Source: Streptomyces sp. D2-8 (GTDB lineage: Bacteria > Actinomycetota > Actinomycetes > Streptomycetales > Streptomycetaceae). From it: a DNA stretch of 64,000 nucleotides. The stretch is from the NCBI RefSeq assembly GCF_023184515.1, contig NZ_JAAHBP010000008.1, positions 1 to 64,000 of the forward strand. Direction: 5' to 3'. Of the stretch, positions 44,712-54,814 are shown piece after piece; position 1 is the first letter of the stretch, and every line of letters begins with the position of its first letter. The notes beneath the pieces were generated by a model, which had not been told where the DNA came from, searched no databases, and was given only the letters and a program-made list of their open reading frames with translations. Both the position numbers and the translations under genes were made by a program.

Positions 44712-44725
44712 GTTCAACGTTCAAC
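44712..44725 (-). promoter_or_regulatory. Tandem GTTCAAC repeats upstream of the nitroreductase gene
   Basis: GTTCAAC occurs twice head to tail (read TTGAAC twice on the gene strand), about 80 bases before the start. It could be an operator or the -35 region; which protein binds is unknown. Confidence 0.35.
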
Positions 44726-44782
44726 CAAACTCGAGGTGTGGTGATCCACTTCACAGTGGGTCACCCGGGGTGGAGCGCGCCT

Positions 44783-45028
44783 CTACCCGGCGTCCTCGCC
44801 CTCCGCGGCCTCCTCCGCCAGCGCCGCGTCCAGCCGCGCCCGGGCCCCGTCCAGCCAGCGCCGGCACACCTTCGCCAGCTCCTCGCCCCGCTCCCAGAGC
44901 GCGAGGGACTCCTCCAGCGTCGTACCGCCCGCCTCCAAGCGCCGGACGACCTCGATCAGCTCGTCCCGCGCCTGCTCGTACCCGAGCGCCTCGCTCGTGC
45001 CCGGTGTCTCATCAACCTCGCTGGTCAT
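44783..45028 (-). CDS. xseB: Exodeoxyribonuclease VII small subunit
   Basis: This 81-residue subunit has the conserved helix pair LGYEQARDELIEVVRRLEAG, then TTLEESLALWERGEELAKVC and an acidic tail. It assembles with the large subunit to degrade single-stranded DNA. It lies 9 bases after xseA on the same strand. Confidence 0.95.
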   Translation of the reverse strand: MTSEVDETPGTSEALGYEQARDELIEVVRRLEAGGTTLEESLALWERGEELAKVCRRWLDGARARLDAALAEEAAEGEDAG

Positions 45029-45037
45029 CCACCCACC

Positions 45038-46246
45038 CTATGTGTCGACTCGTACGGAGAACTCACCCTCGGACACCCGCGCGCGCAGGGCCTCGCCGGC
45101 CGTCACCTCACCGGGGTCGCGGACGGCGTGCCCGTCCGGCTTCTGCAGCACGGCGTACCCGCGCTTCAGGGTCGCGGCGGGGGAGAGGGCCACCACGCGC
45201 GCGTGCGTGTGCGTCAGCTCCGAGTCGGCCCGGTCGAGCTGGTGCCGCAGGCAGCGCCGGCCCCGGTCGAGCAGGTCCGCCACCTGGTCGGCGCGCGCGT
45301 CGATCATCCGGTGCGGATCCTCTATCGACGGCCGCGCGAGAGCGTGCGCCAGCCCGCGCTCCTCCCGCTCCACCAGCGCCGCCACGCACCGCCGCGCCCG
45401 GTCCCGCAGCAGCCGCACCCGCTCGTACTCCTCGCCGACATCCGGCACGACCTTCTTGGCGGCGTCGGTCGGGGTGGAGGCGCGCACGTCGGCGACGTGG
45501 TCCAGCAGCGGGTTGTCCGGTTCGTGCCCGATGGCGGACACCACGGGCGTACGGCACTGCGCGACCGTGCGGATCAGCTGCTCGTCGGAGAACGGGAGCA
45601 GGTCCTCCACGCTGCCGCCGCCGCGGGCGACGATGATCACGTCCACGTCGTCGATCGCGTCGAGCTCCTTCACCGCCTGCACGACCTGCGGCACGGCGTG
45701 CACGCCCTGCACTGCGACGTTGCGCACCTCGAAGCGGACGGCGGGCCAGCGGTGCCGGGCGTTCTCCAGGACGTCCCGCTCGGCGGCCGAGGCCCGTCCG
45801 CAGACCAGCCCGACCAGCTGCGGCAGGAAGGGCAGCGGCTTCTTGCGCTCCGGCGCGAACAGCCCCTCCCGCGCGAGGGCCTTCTTCAGCTGCTCCAGGC
45901 GCGCGAGCAGTTCACCGACCCCGACGGGCCGTATCTCGGCGGCCCGCAGCGACAGCTGCCCCCGCGGGGCGTACCACTCGGGCTTCGCGAGGACGACGAC
46001 CCGGGCGCCCTCGCTCACCACGTCCGCGACGTCGTCGAACACCTGCCGGTAGCAGGTGACGCTGACGGAGATGTCGTACGACGGGTCCCGCAGCGTCAGG
46101 AACACCACACCCGCGCCCGGCCGCCGCGACAACTGCGTGATCTGCCCCTCGACCCACACCGCCCCGAGCCGGTCGATCCAGCCCCCGATGAGCCGCGACA
46201 CCTCACCGACGGGCAGCGGGGCTTCCGGACTCGTGTTCACAGCCAT
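45038..46246 (-). CDS. xseA: Exodeoxyribonuclease VII large subunit
   Basis: This 402-residue protein starts at ATG 46246. The OB-fold N-terminus (VWVEGQITQLSRRPGAGVVF) is followed by the catalytic region VGLVCGRASAAERDVLENAR, VDVIIVARGGGSVEDLLPFS, VVSAIGHEPDNPLLDHVADV and RASTPTDAAKKVVPDV, then a coiled coil and the C-terminal AATLKRGYAVLQKPDGH. It cuts single-stranded DNA ends in repair, with XseB. Confidence 0.95.
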   Translation of the reverse strand: MAVNTSPEAPLPVGEVSRLIGGWIDRLGAVWVEGQITQLSRRPGAGVVFLTLRDPSYDISVSVTCYRQVFDDVADVVSEGARVVVLAKPEWYAPRGQLSLRAAEIRPVGVGELLARLEQLKKALAREGLFAPERKKPLPFLPQLVGLVCGRASAAERDVLENARHRWPAVRFEVRNVAVQGVHAVPQVVQAVKELDAIDDVDVIIVARGGGSVEDLLPFSDEQLIRTVAQCRTPVVSAIGHEPDNPLLDHVADVRASTPTDAAKKVVPDVGEEYERVRLLRDRARRCVAALVEREERGLAHALARPSIEDPHRMIDARADQVADLLDRGRRCLRHQLDRADSELTHTHARVVALSPAATLKRGYAVLQKPDGHAVRDPGEVTAGEALRARVSEGEFSVRVDT

Positions 46247-46712
46247 GCCCGCGAGGGTAGTGGGAACCGCTGACAAGACCGCTCACCCGCGAGCCGTCCG
46301 GCCCGCCACGACCCGGCCCCGTTCCCGGGCCCCACGCGCACGCAGGCCAACACCGAGCCCGCCCGGGGAACCACCCGCACCATCCGGGCGCAGCCGAACG
46401 CGGTGAACACCCTCGCGCTCGTGGCGACGGCGCAGACCGGCGCGACCGGGCCCTGCGTCTTGGCGTCCAGCGTGCCGAACACGCACCGGGGCCATCGGCG
46501 CCATGAACAGCGGCCCGCAGACGACCAGATCACGGAATCCGGGACTGCGCCGCGGCGCGCGCTCCCTCCGCCGCAGGGGCCGCCGATCCGGTCCCGGACG
46601 TCGTGCCCCCGCTCCCGCTGTACGTCACTCGCGTCGCGCCGTGTCAGCCTTCCCGGGGACTGCGCGCGGACGCGATCTTCGACTCGCCCGACGCGGCCTT
46701 ACGATGGGAGGC
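46247..46712. other. Intergenic region between xseA and ispH
   Basis: These 466 bases separate divergent genes. Short frames on both strands are open, but their composition looks like GC-driven noise (Arg/Pro-rich in one frame, Cys/Trp/Arg-rich in another), and none has a convincing binding site. Promoters for both genes must lie here. No RNA hairpin with a T run is seen. Confidence 0.5.
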
Positions 46713-47729
46713 ATGTCTGCTTCGCCTGGCCGCCGTGTCCTGCTCGCCGCCCCCCGTGGCTACTGCGCGGGTGTGGACCGCGCCGTGATCGCCGTCGAGA
46801 AAGCCCTGGAGCAGTACGGCGCTCCGGTGTACGTCCGGCACGAGATCGTCCACAACAAGTACGTCGTGCAGACCCTGGAGAAGAAGGGCGCGATCTTCGT
46901 CGAGCGGACGGAGGAGGTCCCCCCGGGCAACATCGTGATGTTCTCGGCGCACGGGGTCGCCCCCGTCGTCCACGAGGAGGCCGAGCGCGGCCGCCTCGCC
47001 ACCATCGACGCCACCTGCCCGCTGGTCACCAAGGTCCACAAGGAAGCCGTCCGGTTCGCGGGCGAGGACTACGACATCCTCCTGATCGGCCACGAGGGCC
47101 ACGAGGAGGTCATCGGCACCTCCGGCGAGGCCCCCGACCACATCCAGCTCGTCGACGGACCGGGCGATGTGGCGAAGGTCGAGGTACGCGACCCGTCCAA
47201 GGTCGTCTGGCTCTCCCAGACCACGCTGTCCGTCGACGAGACCATGGAGACCGTCGACGCCCTGAAGGACAAGTTCCCGCAGCTCATCTCCCCGCCCAGC
47301 GACGACATCTGCTATGCCACGCAGAACCGCCAGCTGGCCGTGAAGCAGATGGGCGCCGAGTCGGACCTGGTCATCGTGGTCGGCTCGCGCAACTCCTCCA
47401 ACTCCAAGCGGCTCGTCGAGGTTGCCAAGATCGCGGGCGCCCGCGAGGCGTACCTCGTGGACTTCGCCGACGAGATCGACGAGGCCTGGCTGGAGGGCGT
47501 GACCACGGTCGGCGTCACCTCGGGCGCCTCCGTCCCGGAGGTCCTGGTCGAGCAGGTCCTGGAATGGCTGTCCAAGCGCGGCTTCGAGGACGTCGAGATC
47601 GTCAAGGCGGCCGAGGAGTCCATCACGTTCTCCCTGCCCAAGGAGCTGCGCCGCGACCTGCGCGAGGAGGCCGCGGCCCTGGCCGTCGAGCGCGGCGGCG
47701 CCGGGACCGGTGAACATTCCGCGGAGTGA
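46713..47729 (+). CDS. ispH: 4-hydroxy-3-methylbut-2-enyl diphosphate reductase
   Basis: This 338-residue IspH/LytB has the cluster Cys in AAPRGYCAGVDRAVIAVEKA, TIDATCPLVTKVHKEA and DDICYATQNRQLAVKQM. FSAHGVAPVVHEEAE holds the substrate His and SRNSSNSKRLVEVA the SxN loop. It makes isopentenyl and dimethylallyl diphosphate in the last step of the MEP pathway, supplying uppS. ATG 46713 gives the usual N-terminus; ATG 46704 in the same frame is possible. Confidence 0.96.
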   Translation: MSASPGRRVLLAAPRGYCAGVDRAVIAVEKALEQYGAPVYVRHEIVHNKYVVQTLEKKGAIFVERTEEVPPGNIVMFSAHGVAPVVHEEAERGRLATIDATCPLVTKVHKEAVRFAGEDYDILLIGHEGHEEVIGTSGEAPDHIQLVDGPGDVAKVEVRDPSKVVWLSQTTLSVDETMETVDALKDKFPQLISPPSDDICYATQNRQLAVKQMGAESDLVIVVGSRNSSNSKRLVEVAKIAGAREAYLVDFADEIDEAWLEGVTTVGVTSGASVPEVLVEQVLEWLSKRGFEDVEIVKAAEESITFSLPKELRRDLREEAAALAVERGGAGTGEHSAE

Positions 47730-47797
47730 TCGGGGGCAGGCCGGGCAGCACCGCTGTCCGGCCTGTGACGGTCAGTCGTTCGTCGTAACGTAGGGCC

Positions 47798-48544
47798 ATG
47801 CAGATCTTCGGAGTGGACATCGGCGGATCGGGGATCAAGGGTGCCCCGGTGGACCTGGACAAGGGCGATCTGGCCCAGGAGCGCCACAAGGTCCTCACCC
47901 CCCAACCGGCCACGCCCGACGGAGTCGCCGACGGCGTCAAGCAGGTCGTCGACCACTTCGGCTGGACGGGCCCGATCGGGGTCACGTTCCCCGGTGTCGT
48001 CACCGACGGAGCCACGATCCGCACGGCGGCGAACGTCGACGACGGCTGGATCGACACCGACGCCCGCGCACTGCTCGGCGAGCGGCTGGGCGGTCTGCCG
48101 GTGACGGTGGTCAACGACGCGGACGCGGCGGGTGTCGCCGAGATGCACTTCGGCGCCGGCCGCGACCGCCGGGGCACGGTGATCCTGCTGACCCTCGGCA
48201 CCGGCATCGGCAGCGCGGTCTTCGTCGACGGTGTTCTCGTCCCCAACACCGAGCTGGGCCACCTGGAGCTCGACGGGCACGACGCGGAGAAGCGGGCCTC
48301 CAGCAAGGCCCGCGAGGACCACGACATGACGTGGGAGCACTGGGCGGCGCACCGCGTGCGCAAGTACCTCGCCCACGTCGAGATGCTGTTCTCGCCGGAG
48401 CTGTTCATCATCGGCGGCGGCGTCAGCCGCAAGTCCCACAAGTTCCTGCCCTACATCGAGGGCATCAAGGCGGAGATCGTCCCGGCGCAGCTGCAGAACA
48501 ACGCGGGGATCGTGGGAGCGGCGATGCGGGCGGCCGGGCGGTAG
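47798..48544 (+). CDS. ppgK: Polyphosphate glucokinase
   Basis: This 248-residue ROK-family kinase has MQIFGVDIGGSGIKGAPVDL (phosphate-1), PIGVTFPGVVTDGATI, VVNDADAAGVAEMHFGAG (catalytic Asp), ILLTLGTGIGSAVFVDGVLV and NTELGHLELDGHDAEKRAS. It phosphorylates glucose with polyphosphate or ATP. The zinc-binding cluster of other ROK members is absent, as is normal for PPGK. Start ATG 47798. Confidence 0.94.
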   Translation: MQIFGVDIGGSGIKGAPVDLDKGDLAQERHKVLTPQPATPDGVADGVKQVVDHFGWTGPIGVTFPGVVTDGATIRTAANVDDGWIDTDARALLGERLGGLPVTVVNDADAAGVAEMHFGAGRDRRGTVILLTLGTGIGSAVFVDGVLVPNTELGHLELDGHDAEKRASSKAREDHDMTWEHWAAHRVRKYLAHVEMLFSPELFIIGGGVSRKSHKFLPYIEGIKAEIVPAQLQNNAGIVGAAMRAAGR

Positions 48545-48566
48545 GGCCGCTCCGGACGGAGGGGTG

Positions 48567-49160
48567 TCACACCGGCGGCCGGGCTCCGGCCGTCCGCCGC
48601 CGGTGCACCAGCCGGATCCGCCGGACGATCACGATCAGCCCGGCGATCAGGGTCCCTCCGTACAGCCAGCCGGCCTGTGTGGCGAGCGCCGTGACCAGGC
48701 CCATCAGCCTGCCGCCGGTCCCTCCCTCGCCTTCGGCCAACGGCAGCAGCCCCACGGCGAACGCGATCGGCACGACGACGGGCGCGGTCATCAGGTCCCT
48801 CCGGCGGACCCAGAGGGCGGTCAGCGCGCACACCGGCAGGAACAGCACGCCGTACGCCGTAAGGGACGCCCCGAACAGCGCCGCGCAGAGCGCGCCGAGC
48901 AGGAACATCACCACCGCGCAGAACAGCCCGCTGCCCAGGCCGGTCAGCCGGGGGTTCGGCAGCCCTCCCGCGGCGGGCGCCGCTGCGGGCGCGGGCCGTG
49001 GCACCGGCACCGGGCGGCGCCGCGGCCCGGGCGGCCGGGCCGCGCGCACGGGCTCGCCCCCCGCTCCCCGTCCCGCCTGGGACGGCACGGGTTGCCGGGG
49101 CGGCCTGGGCCGGTCCCGTCGCGGTCCGTACTGGGGAGATCGCGTCCTGTATTGCTCCAC
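48567..49160 (-). CDS. DUF6542 membrane protein
   Basis: This 197-residue protein has a long basic, Pro/Arg-rich N-terminus (1-70), then four hydrophobic helices (LFCAVVMFLLGALCAALFGA, YGVLFLPVCALTALWV, VVVPIAFAVGLLPLAEG, GGTLIAGLIVIVRR). I assign it to DUF6542 from layout and position next to ychF. The GTG 49160 has no binding site but follows TAAGTT by six bases, fitting a leaderless message. Function unknown. Confidence 0.85.
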   Translation of the reverse strand: MEQYRTRSPQYGPRRDRPRPPRQPVPSQAGRGAGGEPVRAARPPGPRRRPVPVPRPAPAAAPAAGGLPNPRLTGLGSGLFCAVVMFLLGALCAALFGASLTAYGVLFLPVCALTALWVRRRDLMTAPVVVPIAFAVGLLPLAEGEGGTGGRLMGLVTALATQAGWLYGGTLIAGLIVIVRRIRLVHRRRTAGARPPV

Positions 49161-49166
49161 CGCACC

Positions 49167-49172
49167 AACTTA
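49167..49172 (-). promoter_or_regulatory. -10 element for leaderless DUF6542 message
   Basis: TAAGTT on the minus strand lies six bases before GTG 49160, as at the two other leaderless genes in this window. Confidence 0.5.
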
Positions 49173-49328
49173 GGTCGTTCTATATGCCAAATAGCCCTTC
49201 TGACACGCCGTGGAGCGCGGCTTGGCCAAGCGTTCGATACGTCGCCGGGTCGGTTCCGGACACGCCGTAGACTGGTGGATCGGCCGGTCCTCTGGCCCCC
49301 TGGCCCTCCACTCACGGGAAGTCGCAAC

Positions 49329-50417
<1,089 letters not shown>

Positions 50418-50891
50418 CCGGTGATGTCCAAACGGCAGGGACTGCAGAAGGGCTTGCGTGCCTTGGCAGCCAACATCCGTGCCGATGCCGAGGAGCGGTA
50501 CGACGGCGCGGAGCACGGGTGGTGGGCCGGTGTCGAGTGGACGCTGCGGGGATCGAGAACACCGCCGCCCAGATGCCCGAAGGCCGGCCGTAGGCATTGG
50601 GTGCCGACGGGCGTCAGGGCGTAGAAGCGGCAGCTGACGCCGGGCCCGGCTGTGCGGGGCTCGCCGGGGCGCGGGTCGTACAGGGCGCGGCCGCCGGGCC
50701 ACCGGGAGAACTCGGTGGTCAGGGCGACACCGTCGTCGACTTCCTCGGTCAGCCATCCGTGGCCAGCAGCAGGCCGATGCCGATTTCGACCAGGCCACCT
50801 GGAGGGCGCGCAGCTCGCGCTCGGCATCGGTGAACTCCAGCCCCGGGCTCGAGAGGTCGGCCACGAGGTCCGTCCGCAGGAGACAGGGCCT
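50418..50891 (-). pseudogene. Degenerate gene remnants next to the left att site
   Basis: On the minus strand, protein-like pieces occur in shifting frames: LSSPGLEFTDAERELRAL (from 50864), then LVEIGIGLLLATDG in a second frame, then WLTEEVDDGVALTTEF, SRWPGGRALYDPRPGEPR and FYALTPVGTQCLRPAFG in a third. Together they look like one small protein broken by at least two frameshifts. The family is not recognised. On the plus strand a short frame from 50424 (MSKRQGLQKGLRALAANIRA) is also open but weak. Confidence 0.4.
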
Positions 50892-51719
50892 CTATCCGAT
50901 GAGGGCCACCGGGGCGTCCCAGGCGTTGCGGTCGACGGTGATGGTGTGGCCTCCGCGGCTCTCCTTGCTGTTGACCATGTACTGATGGGCGCGGCTGTGG
51001 TTGGTGTACAGCTTGGGATCCCAGGGCCAGTCAGCGGTGGTGGTGTTCTTGTTGTTCCACAGCGCGTACCAGAGGTTGCCGGGCAGGTCGGTCCGGTCGG
51101 TGGCCGTGGCGATGGCCTTGGCGCTGGAGCTGCTGAAGCCGTAGAGCCCGGCGCGGTATGTCTTGGCCCGCAGGGTCTTCGAGAAGGAGCGCACGTACGT
51201 CAGCGTGGCGTCGTTGCACGCCTTGTTCGTGGTGTCGTACGACTCCATGTTGAGGTAGATCGGGCTGCCTGGCTTCATGCCGAGTGCGGACGCCTTGGCG
51301 ACGGCGTCCTCGGCGTTGCTCTTGCCGAGGGCGGCTGCCGTGGTCGCCGTGAACCTCTCCGGGTTTCTGCTGGTCTGGCAGGGCGGCTGGGCGCCCACGT
51401 AGAGCGGGATGAGCTTCCATCCGGCGGCGCTGACCGACTTCACCCAGGACGCGGTGAGGTTGGGCTGGGCGCAACCGCGGTTTTTGCCGCCGATGTAAAC
51501 AGCGGCGGCCCCGTAGAAACCGGTGTTCCATGCCTTCATCGCGGAAAGGGAAGGAGCCGTGCACGTATCGAACGCCCGGCCCGTGTACGTCTTCTGCGCA
51601 GGCCAGCTCGTGGCGGCCATGGAGGTCTGCGCCGCGATCCCGGCGCCGGCGACTACGACGACGCCTGTCGTGGCCCACGCGATGTAACGGCCTCTCTTGG
51701 ACAGCCTGTGACTGGACAT
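50892..51719 (-). CDS. Secreted DUF1906 glycoside-hydrolase-like protein
   Basis: This 275-residue protein starts at ATG 51719 after GGGGTGGG; the frame is open upstream but not protein-like there. Residues 1-36 are a signal (YIAWATTGVVVVAGAGIAAQ). The mature domain matches DUF1906 (Rv2525c-like TIM-barrel fold): GRAFDTCTAPSLSAMKAWNT, FYGAAAVYIGGKNRGCAQPN, WKLIPLYVGAQPPCQT, GSPIYLNMESYDT and NLWYALWNN. Its likely substrate is cell-wall or other glycan. It forms a cell-wall-directed pair with the amidase upstream. Confidence 0.9.
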   Translation of the reverse strand: MSSHRLSKRGRYIAWATTGVVVVAGAGIAAQTSMAATSWPAQKTYTGRAFDTCTAPSLSAMKAWNTGFYGAAAVYIGGKNRGCAQPNLTASWVKSVSAAGWKLIPLYVGAQPPCQTSRNPERFTATTAAALGKSNAEDAVAKASALGMKPGSPIYLNMESYDTTNKACNDATLTYVRSFSKTLRAKTYRAGLYGFSSSSAKAIATATDRTDLPGNLWYALWNNKNTTTADWPWDPKLYTNHSRAHQYMVNSKESRGGHTITVDRNAWDAPVALIG

Positions 51720-52193
51720 ACCCACCCCATTCGGATCGCGGCCCGCGGCCGCAACTGATGCATCGGCGAAGACTCGCGAACGCAACGACACGCCAGAGGG
51801 TGCGGCTGCAGCGCTCGGCGCCTTCTGGGCAGCGCGGTTGAGCTCCGGCAGTCGGAGCGCTCCGCACCTTATCCAGGCCCCTCGCTGGTTGGTGGTGGAG
51901 GGTGTCAATGTTGGGCTCATGGTCTCCACATAGACGGCGGCGGCCTCTGCGAAGAGGTTCTCGGAGGCCGCCGCCAGGGTCCCCATTGCAGCGCGCTGAC
52001 CTGCCTTGGTCGGGGCTGTGGTCAGGGTGTGTCGAGTAGAGCTTCCCCGTGATATCGGACACGTGATCGTTATGCCGGGAGGGCCCGGCTGCCCCGGCCC
52101 GCTCCCCACGTGAGGGGCGTGTCGGGCGGGGCGGCCTGGTCGGCGAGCGCCGCTTGGCGCAGGCGGCGCTCGCGTGCCTGGATGCGGCGTGTC
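51720..52193. other. Intergenic region between two secreted-enzyme genes
   Basis: These 474 bases hold no convincing gene. CGTGATATCG and CGTGATCG occur close together near 52048-52070 and may be part of a promoter. Nothing else is evident. Confidence 0.45.
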
Positions 52194-54473
52194 TTACGGG
52201 AGGTGGACAAGGCCGTCGGTGGTGACGGTCGGGCGGCCGGAGGTGCCGGCCACGACGATCTTGACGGTGTGTTTGGCACTGGTGGCCCAGGTCTTGGTCC
52301 AGATCGCGTCGCGGTACTTGGTGGTGGAGGACTTCAGGTCGACTGTCGTGGCCTTGACGCCGTCGACGTAGATGTGTGCTTGGCCGGAGGTGGTGGCGCG
52401 GGAGACGATCCATGCTGCGGACTTGCCGGTGAAGGTCCAGGTCAGGCTCGCCTTGGCGGAGGTGCTGGAGTAGGACTGGCCGCCGAGGTAGCTGGTGGAG
52501 GTCTTGGTGGCCCAGGTGCCGGTCTTGACGGCGGCGGTCTCCTTGAGGATCACGGGGGTGCTGGTGACGGACGCGGTGGCGGTGTTGCCTGCCTGGTCGT
52601 AGGCGGTCATGGACCAGGTGGTCGCTGTGCCGGCTTTGGCGGTGTGTGCGGCGCTGTTCGTGGTGGGGCCGTAGGTCATCGCCGCAGGGGTGGTGAGGCG
52701 TACGTGCTTCAGTGCCGCGCTGTCGGTGGCCTTCCAGGCGAGGGTGAGCGGGACGGCGGTGGTGTTCACGGTGCCGGTCCGCAGGGAGAGGACGGGCTTG
52801 GTGGTGAAGGTGGGGGCGGTGGTCTCAGCGATCACGGTCGCGGCCGGGGTGGTGGCAGTCTTGCCGGACTGGTGGACCGCGCGCACGGCGATCGTGTGGG
52901 TCCCCGGGGTGAGGGTGGCCGGGGCGGAGGTCGTGGTGCCCGCCACGGTGGCGGCGGTCTTGCCGTCGATGAGCAGTTCGTACCGCTTGACCAGCGAGGC
53001 GGGGGTGGTGGACGCCCAGTTCACCGTGACGGAGCCCTTGGTGTAGTACCTCGGGCCCGAAGTGCCGGTGCCGGCGAGGGACTTGAGGGCGAGGCCGGTG
53101 ACGGGGCCGGCAACCCAGGAGCGGATGGTCGCGAGCTGGTTGTAGAAGGCGTCGCCGGGGCACTGGGTGTTGAAGCCGTCCCGGTGGCCGTGGATGACCG
53201 GGACGGACAGCTGTGCGCCCTTGGCCCAGGTCTTGCCGAAGTAGTTACGGCCGTTGTCCCCGGCGGTCAGGGTGGCGGTGCCGGCCGGATCCACACCGTA
53301 CTGGCCGAGCTTCCACGCGGCGATCCGTGCGACCGAGACCATCGCGGCTTGCGGCGGCGCGGCATCGGTGTAGGTGCCCAGCACGGAGATGCCGGTGGTC
53401 TCGGCGTTGAAGCCGTAGGCGTGCGCGCCCTGCACCGGGCGGTCGACGCCTCCCTTGCGGCCCTCGTAGACCGTGCCGCACTTGTCGACGAGGAAGTTGT
53501 AGCCGATATCCTTCCAGCCCAACTGCTTGACGTGGTAAGCGTAAATCCCACGCACCACCGTCGGGGCGTCGGCGCAGCTGTAGCTGTTGGACTCGGCGGT
53601 GTGGTGGACCACGACCGCCTTGACCTTCCCGCCGGGCAGATATCCGGGGGCCTCGGGGCTGATCGACTCGTCCGCGCCCCAGCCTGCACGGGAGGTGATC
53701 GCCGGGCGCGGCGCGGTGGAAGGCGGCGCGGTCGGTGCCGTCGACGACGGCGTGGGTGTGGGGCTCGCGGTCATGGTCGGTGGAGCGGACGCGGATGGCG
53801 TACTGCTCGGTGACGCGGGCTCACCCGGGGTCTGGCTCACCGACGGCTCTATGGTCGGCTCGTCACTGACGGTCGGCTCGGCGGTCGCGGTGGCGCTCTG
53901 CTCTGGCTCCGCGGGATCCGACGGCGGCGAGGGCTGCTCGCTCTCCTCGACGTCGAACGCCGCGGGCTCCATGTCCGTTACGCCGCCCTTGCCGGGGTCG
54001 ACCATGTCCAGGCGCAGCCCCGCGGGCAGTCCGGCGGACGTCGCCCCGCCCGAACTGACGCGTACCTCGACCCCGTTGGACGGGCCGACCCACGCCGGCT
54101 CGGTTCCGCCACGTGCGGCCCCGCTCTCGCCCTGGCCGCTGTCACCGTCCAGCCGCACCCACGTCGACCACCGTCCGGACTCCACAGCACGGGTCCGGAC
54201 CTGGACCGTGCCCAGCGCGCGGGCGCCCGGATCGGTCCAGGTCACCCCCAGCATGCTGAACGGCTTCACGTCGTCCCGCTTCAGTGATGCGCTGCGGCCG
54301 TCGCCACTCGACCGCAACGCGGCCGTACGCGTATCAGCCTTCACCGGCCCGGACTTGGCGTCCGTGCCGGTGCTTGTCGCGGGGCTGCCGGACACTGACT
54401 GGAACACCAGCACCCCGGATATCCCCGCCGCCACGGCAGCAGCCGCGCCCCCCACGATTCGTCGCCGCTGCAC
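52194..54473 (-). CDS. Secreted N-acetylmuramoyl-L-alanine amidase (PGRP domain)
   Basis: This 759-residue protein is taken from GTG 54473, preceded by AAGGGGTGGGG. An N-terminal hydrophobic signal (RIVGGAAAAVAAGISGVLVF) leads to a beta domain, a Pro/Ser/Thr linker (about 195-260) and the PGRP amidase: AITSRAGWGADE, KVKAVVVHHTAESNSYSCAD, DIGYNFLVDKCGTVYEGRKG, VIHGHRDGFNTQCPGDAFYN. Both zinc His and the Cys are intact. Three Ig-like repeats follow, ending in a domain with FTGKSAAWIVSRATTSGQAH. It should cleave stem peptides from peptidoglycan. Confidence 0.92.
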   Translation of the reverse strand: MQRRRIVGGAAAAVAAGISGVLVFQSVSGSPATSTGTDAKSGPVKADTRTAALRSSGDGRSASLKRDDVKPFSMLGVTWTDPGARALGTVQVRTRAVESGRWSTWVRLDGDSGQGESGAARGGTEPAWVGPSNGVEVRVSSGGATSAGLPAGLRLDMVDPGKGGVTDMEPAAFDVEESEQPSPPSDPAEPEQSATATAEPTVSDEPTIEPSVSQTPGEPASPSSTPSASAPPTMTASPTPTPSSTAPTAPPSTAPRPAITSRAGWGADESISPEAPGYLPGGKVKAVVVHHTAESNSYSCADAPTVVRGIYAYHVKQLGWKDIGYNFLVDKCGTVYEGRKGGVDRPVQGAHAYGFNAETTGISVLGTYTDAAPPQAAMVSVARIAAWKLGQYGVDPAGTATLTAGDNGRNYFGKTWAKGAQLSVPVIHGHRDGFNTQCPGDAFYNQLATIRSWVAGPVTGLALKSLAGTGTSGPRYYTKGSVTVNWASTTPASLVKRYELLIDGKTAATVAGTTTSAPATLTPGTHTIAVRAVHQSGKTATTPAATVIAETTAPTFTTKPVLSLRTGTVNTTAVPLTLAWKATDSAALKHVRLTTPAAMTYGPTTNSAAHTAKAGTATTWSMTAYDQAGNTATASVTSTPVILKETAAVKTGTWATKTSTSYLGGQSYSSTSAKASLTWTFTGKSAAWIVSRATTSGQAHIYVDGVKATTVDLKSSTTKYRDAIWTKTWATSAKHTVKIVVAGTSGRPTVTTDGLVHLP

Positions 54474-54766
54474 GCAGCCCCACCCCTTCAACCGATCTGT
54501 CCGCACGCAGAAGCAGCCGGCTTCCTGCCCGCCCGCGTCGCGTGCCTGAAGGGAACGTACAACCTCTCCACAATTCCCCCTCACGCAGGGCCGCGACAGG
54601 CTGAGACGCCTCTTGCCCGGGCCCGTCTGGGATTTAGCCGACGAGAAGCGTTCACCCATCGGGCGCAGGAGAGAGGAGGATCAGGTCGCTGCTGGGAACT
54701 GGACGGTCGATCTTGTCCCCCTTGCCACAGTTTCCGATCTTTTATTTCTCGATACCGTCACATCGT

Positions 54767-54797
54767 CATCACACAGGTGATGTACATGTGCACATGT
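54767..54797. promoter_or_regulatory. Nested palindromes between the amidase and RHS genes
   Basis: CATCAC-ACAG-GTGATG (54767-54782) is followed at 54784-54797 by the perfect palindrome ACATGTGCACATGT. They lie 18-50 bases before the RHS start in the 341-base divergent region, so they are likely operators. Confidence 0.5.
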
Positions 54798-54814
54798 GAG
54801 ACCGAGGAATGACG

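Noticed and set aside
46237..46533. Possible small gene between xseA and ispH (either strand)
   Set aside because: Composition is Cys/Trp/Arg-rich as in noncoding high-GC frames, and there is no binding site or recognisable domain.
50652..51758. Plus-strand frame opposite the DUF1906 gene
   Set aside because: It is antisense to a gene with a clear signal peptide and family motifs.
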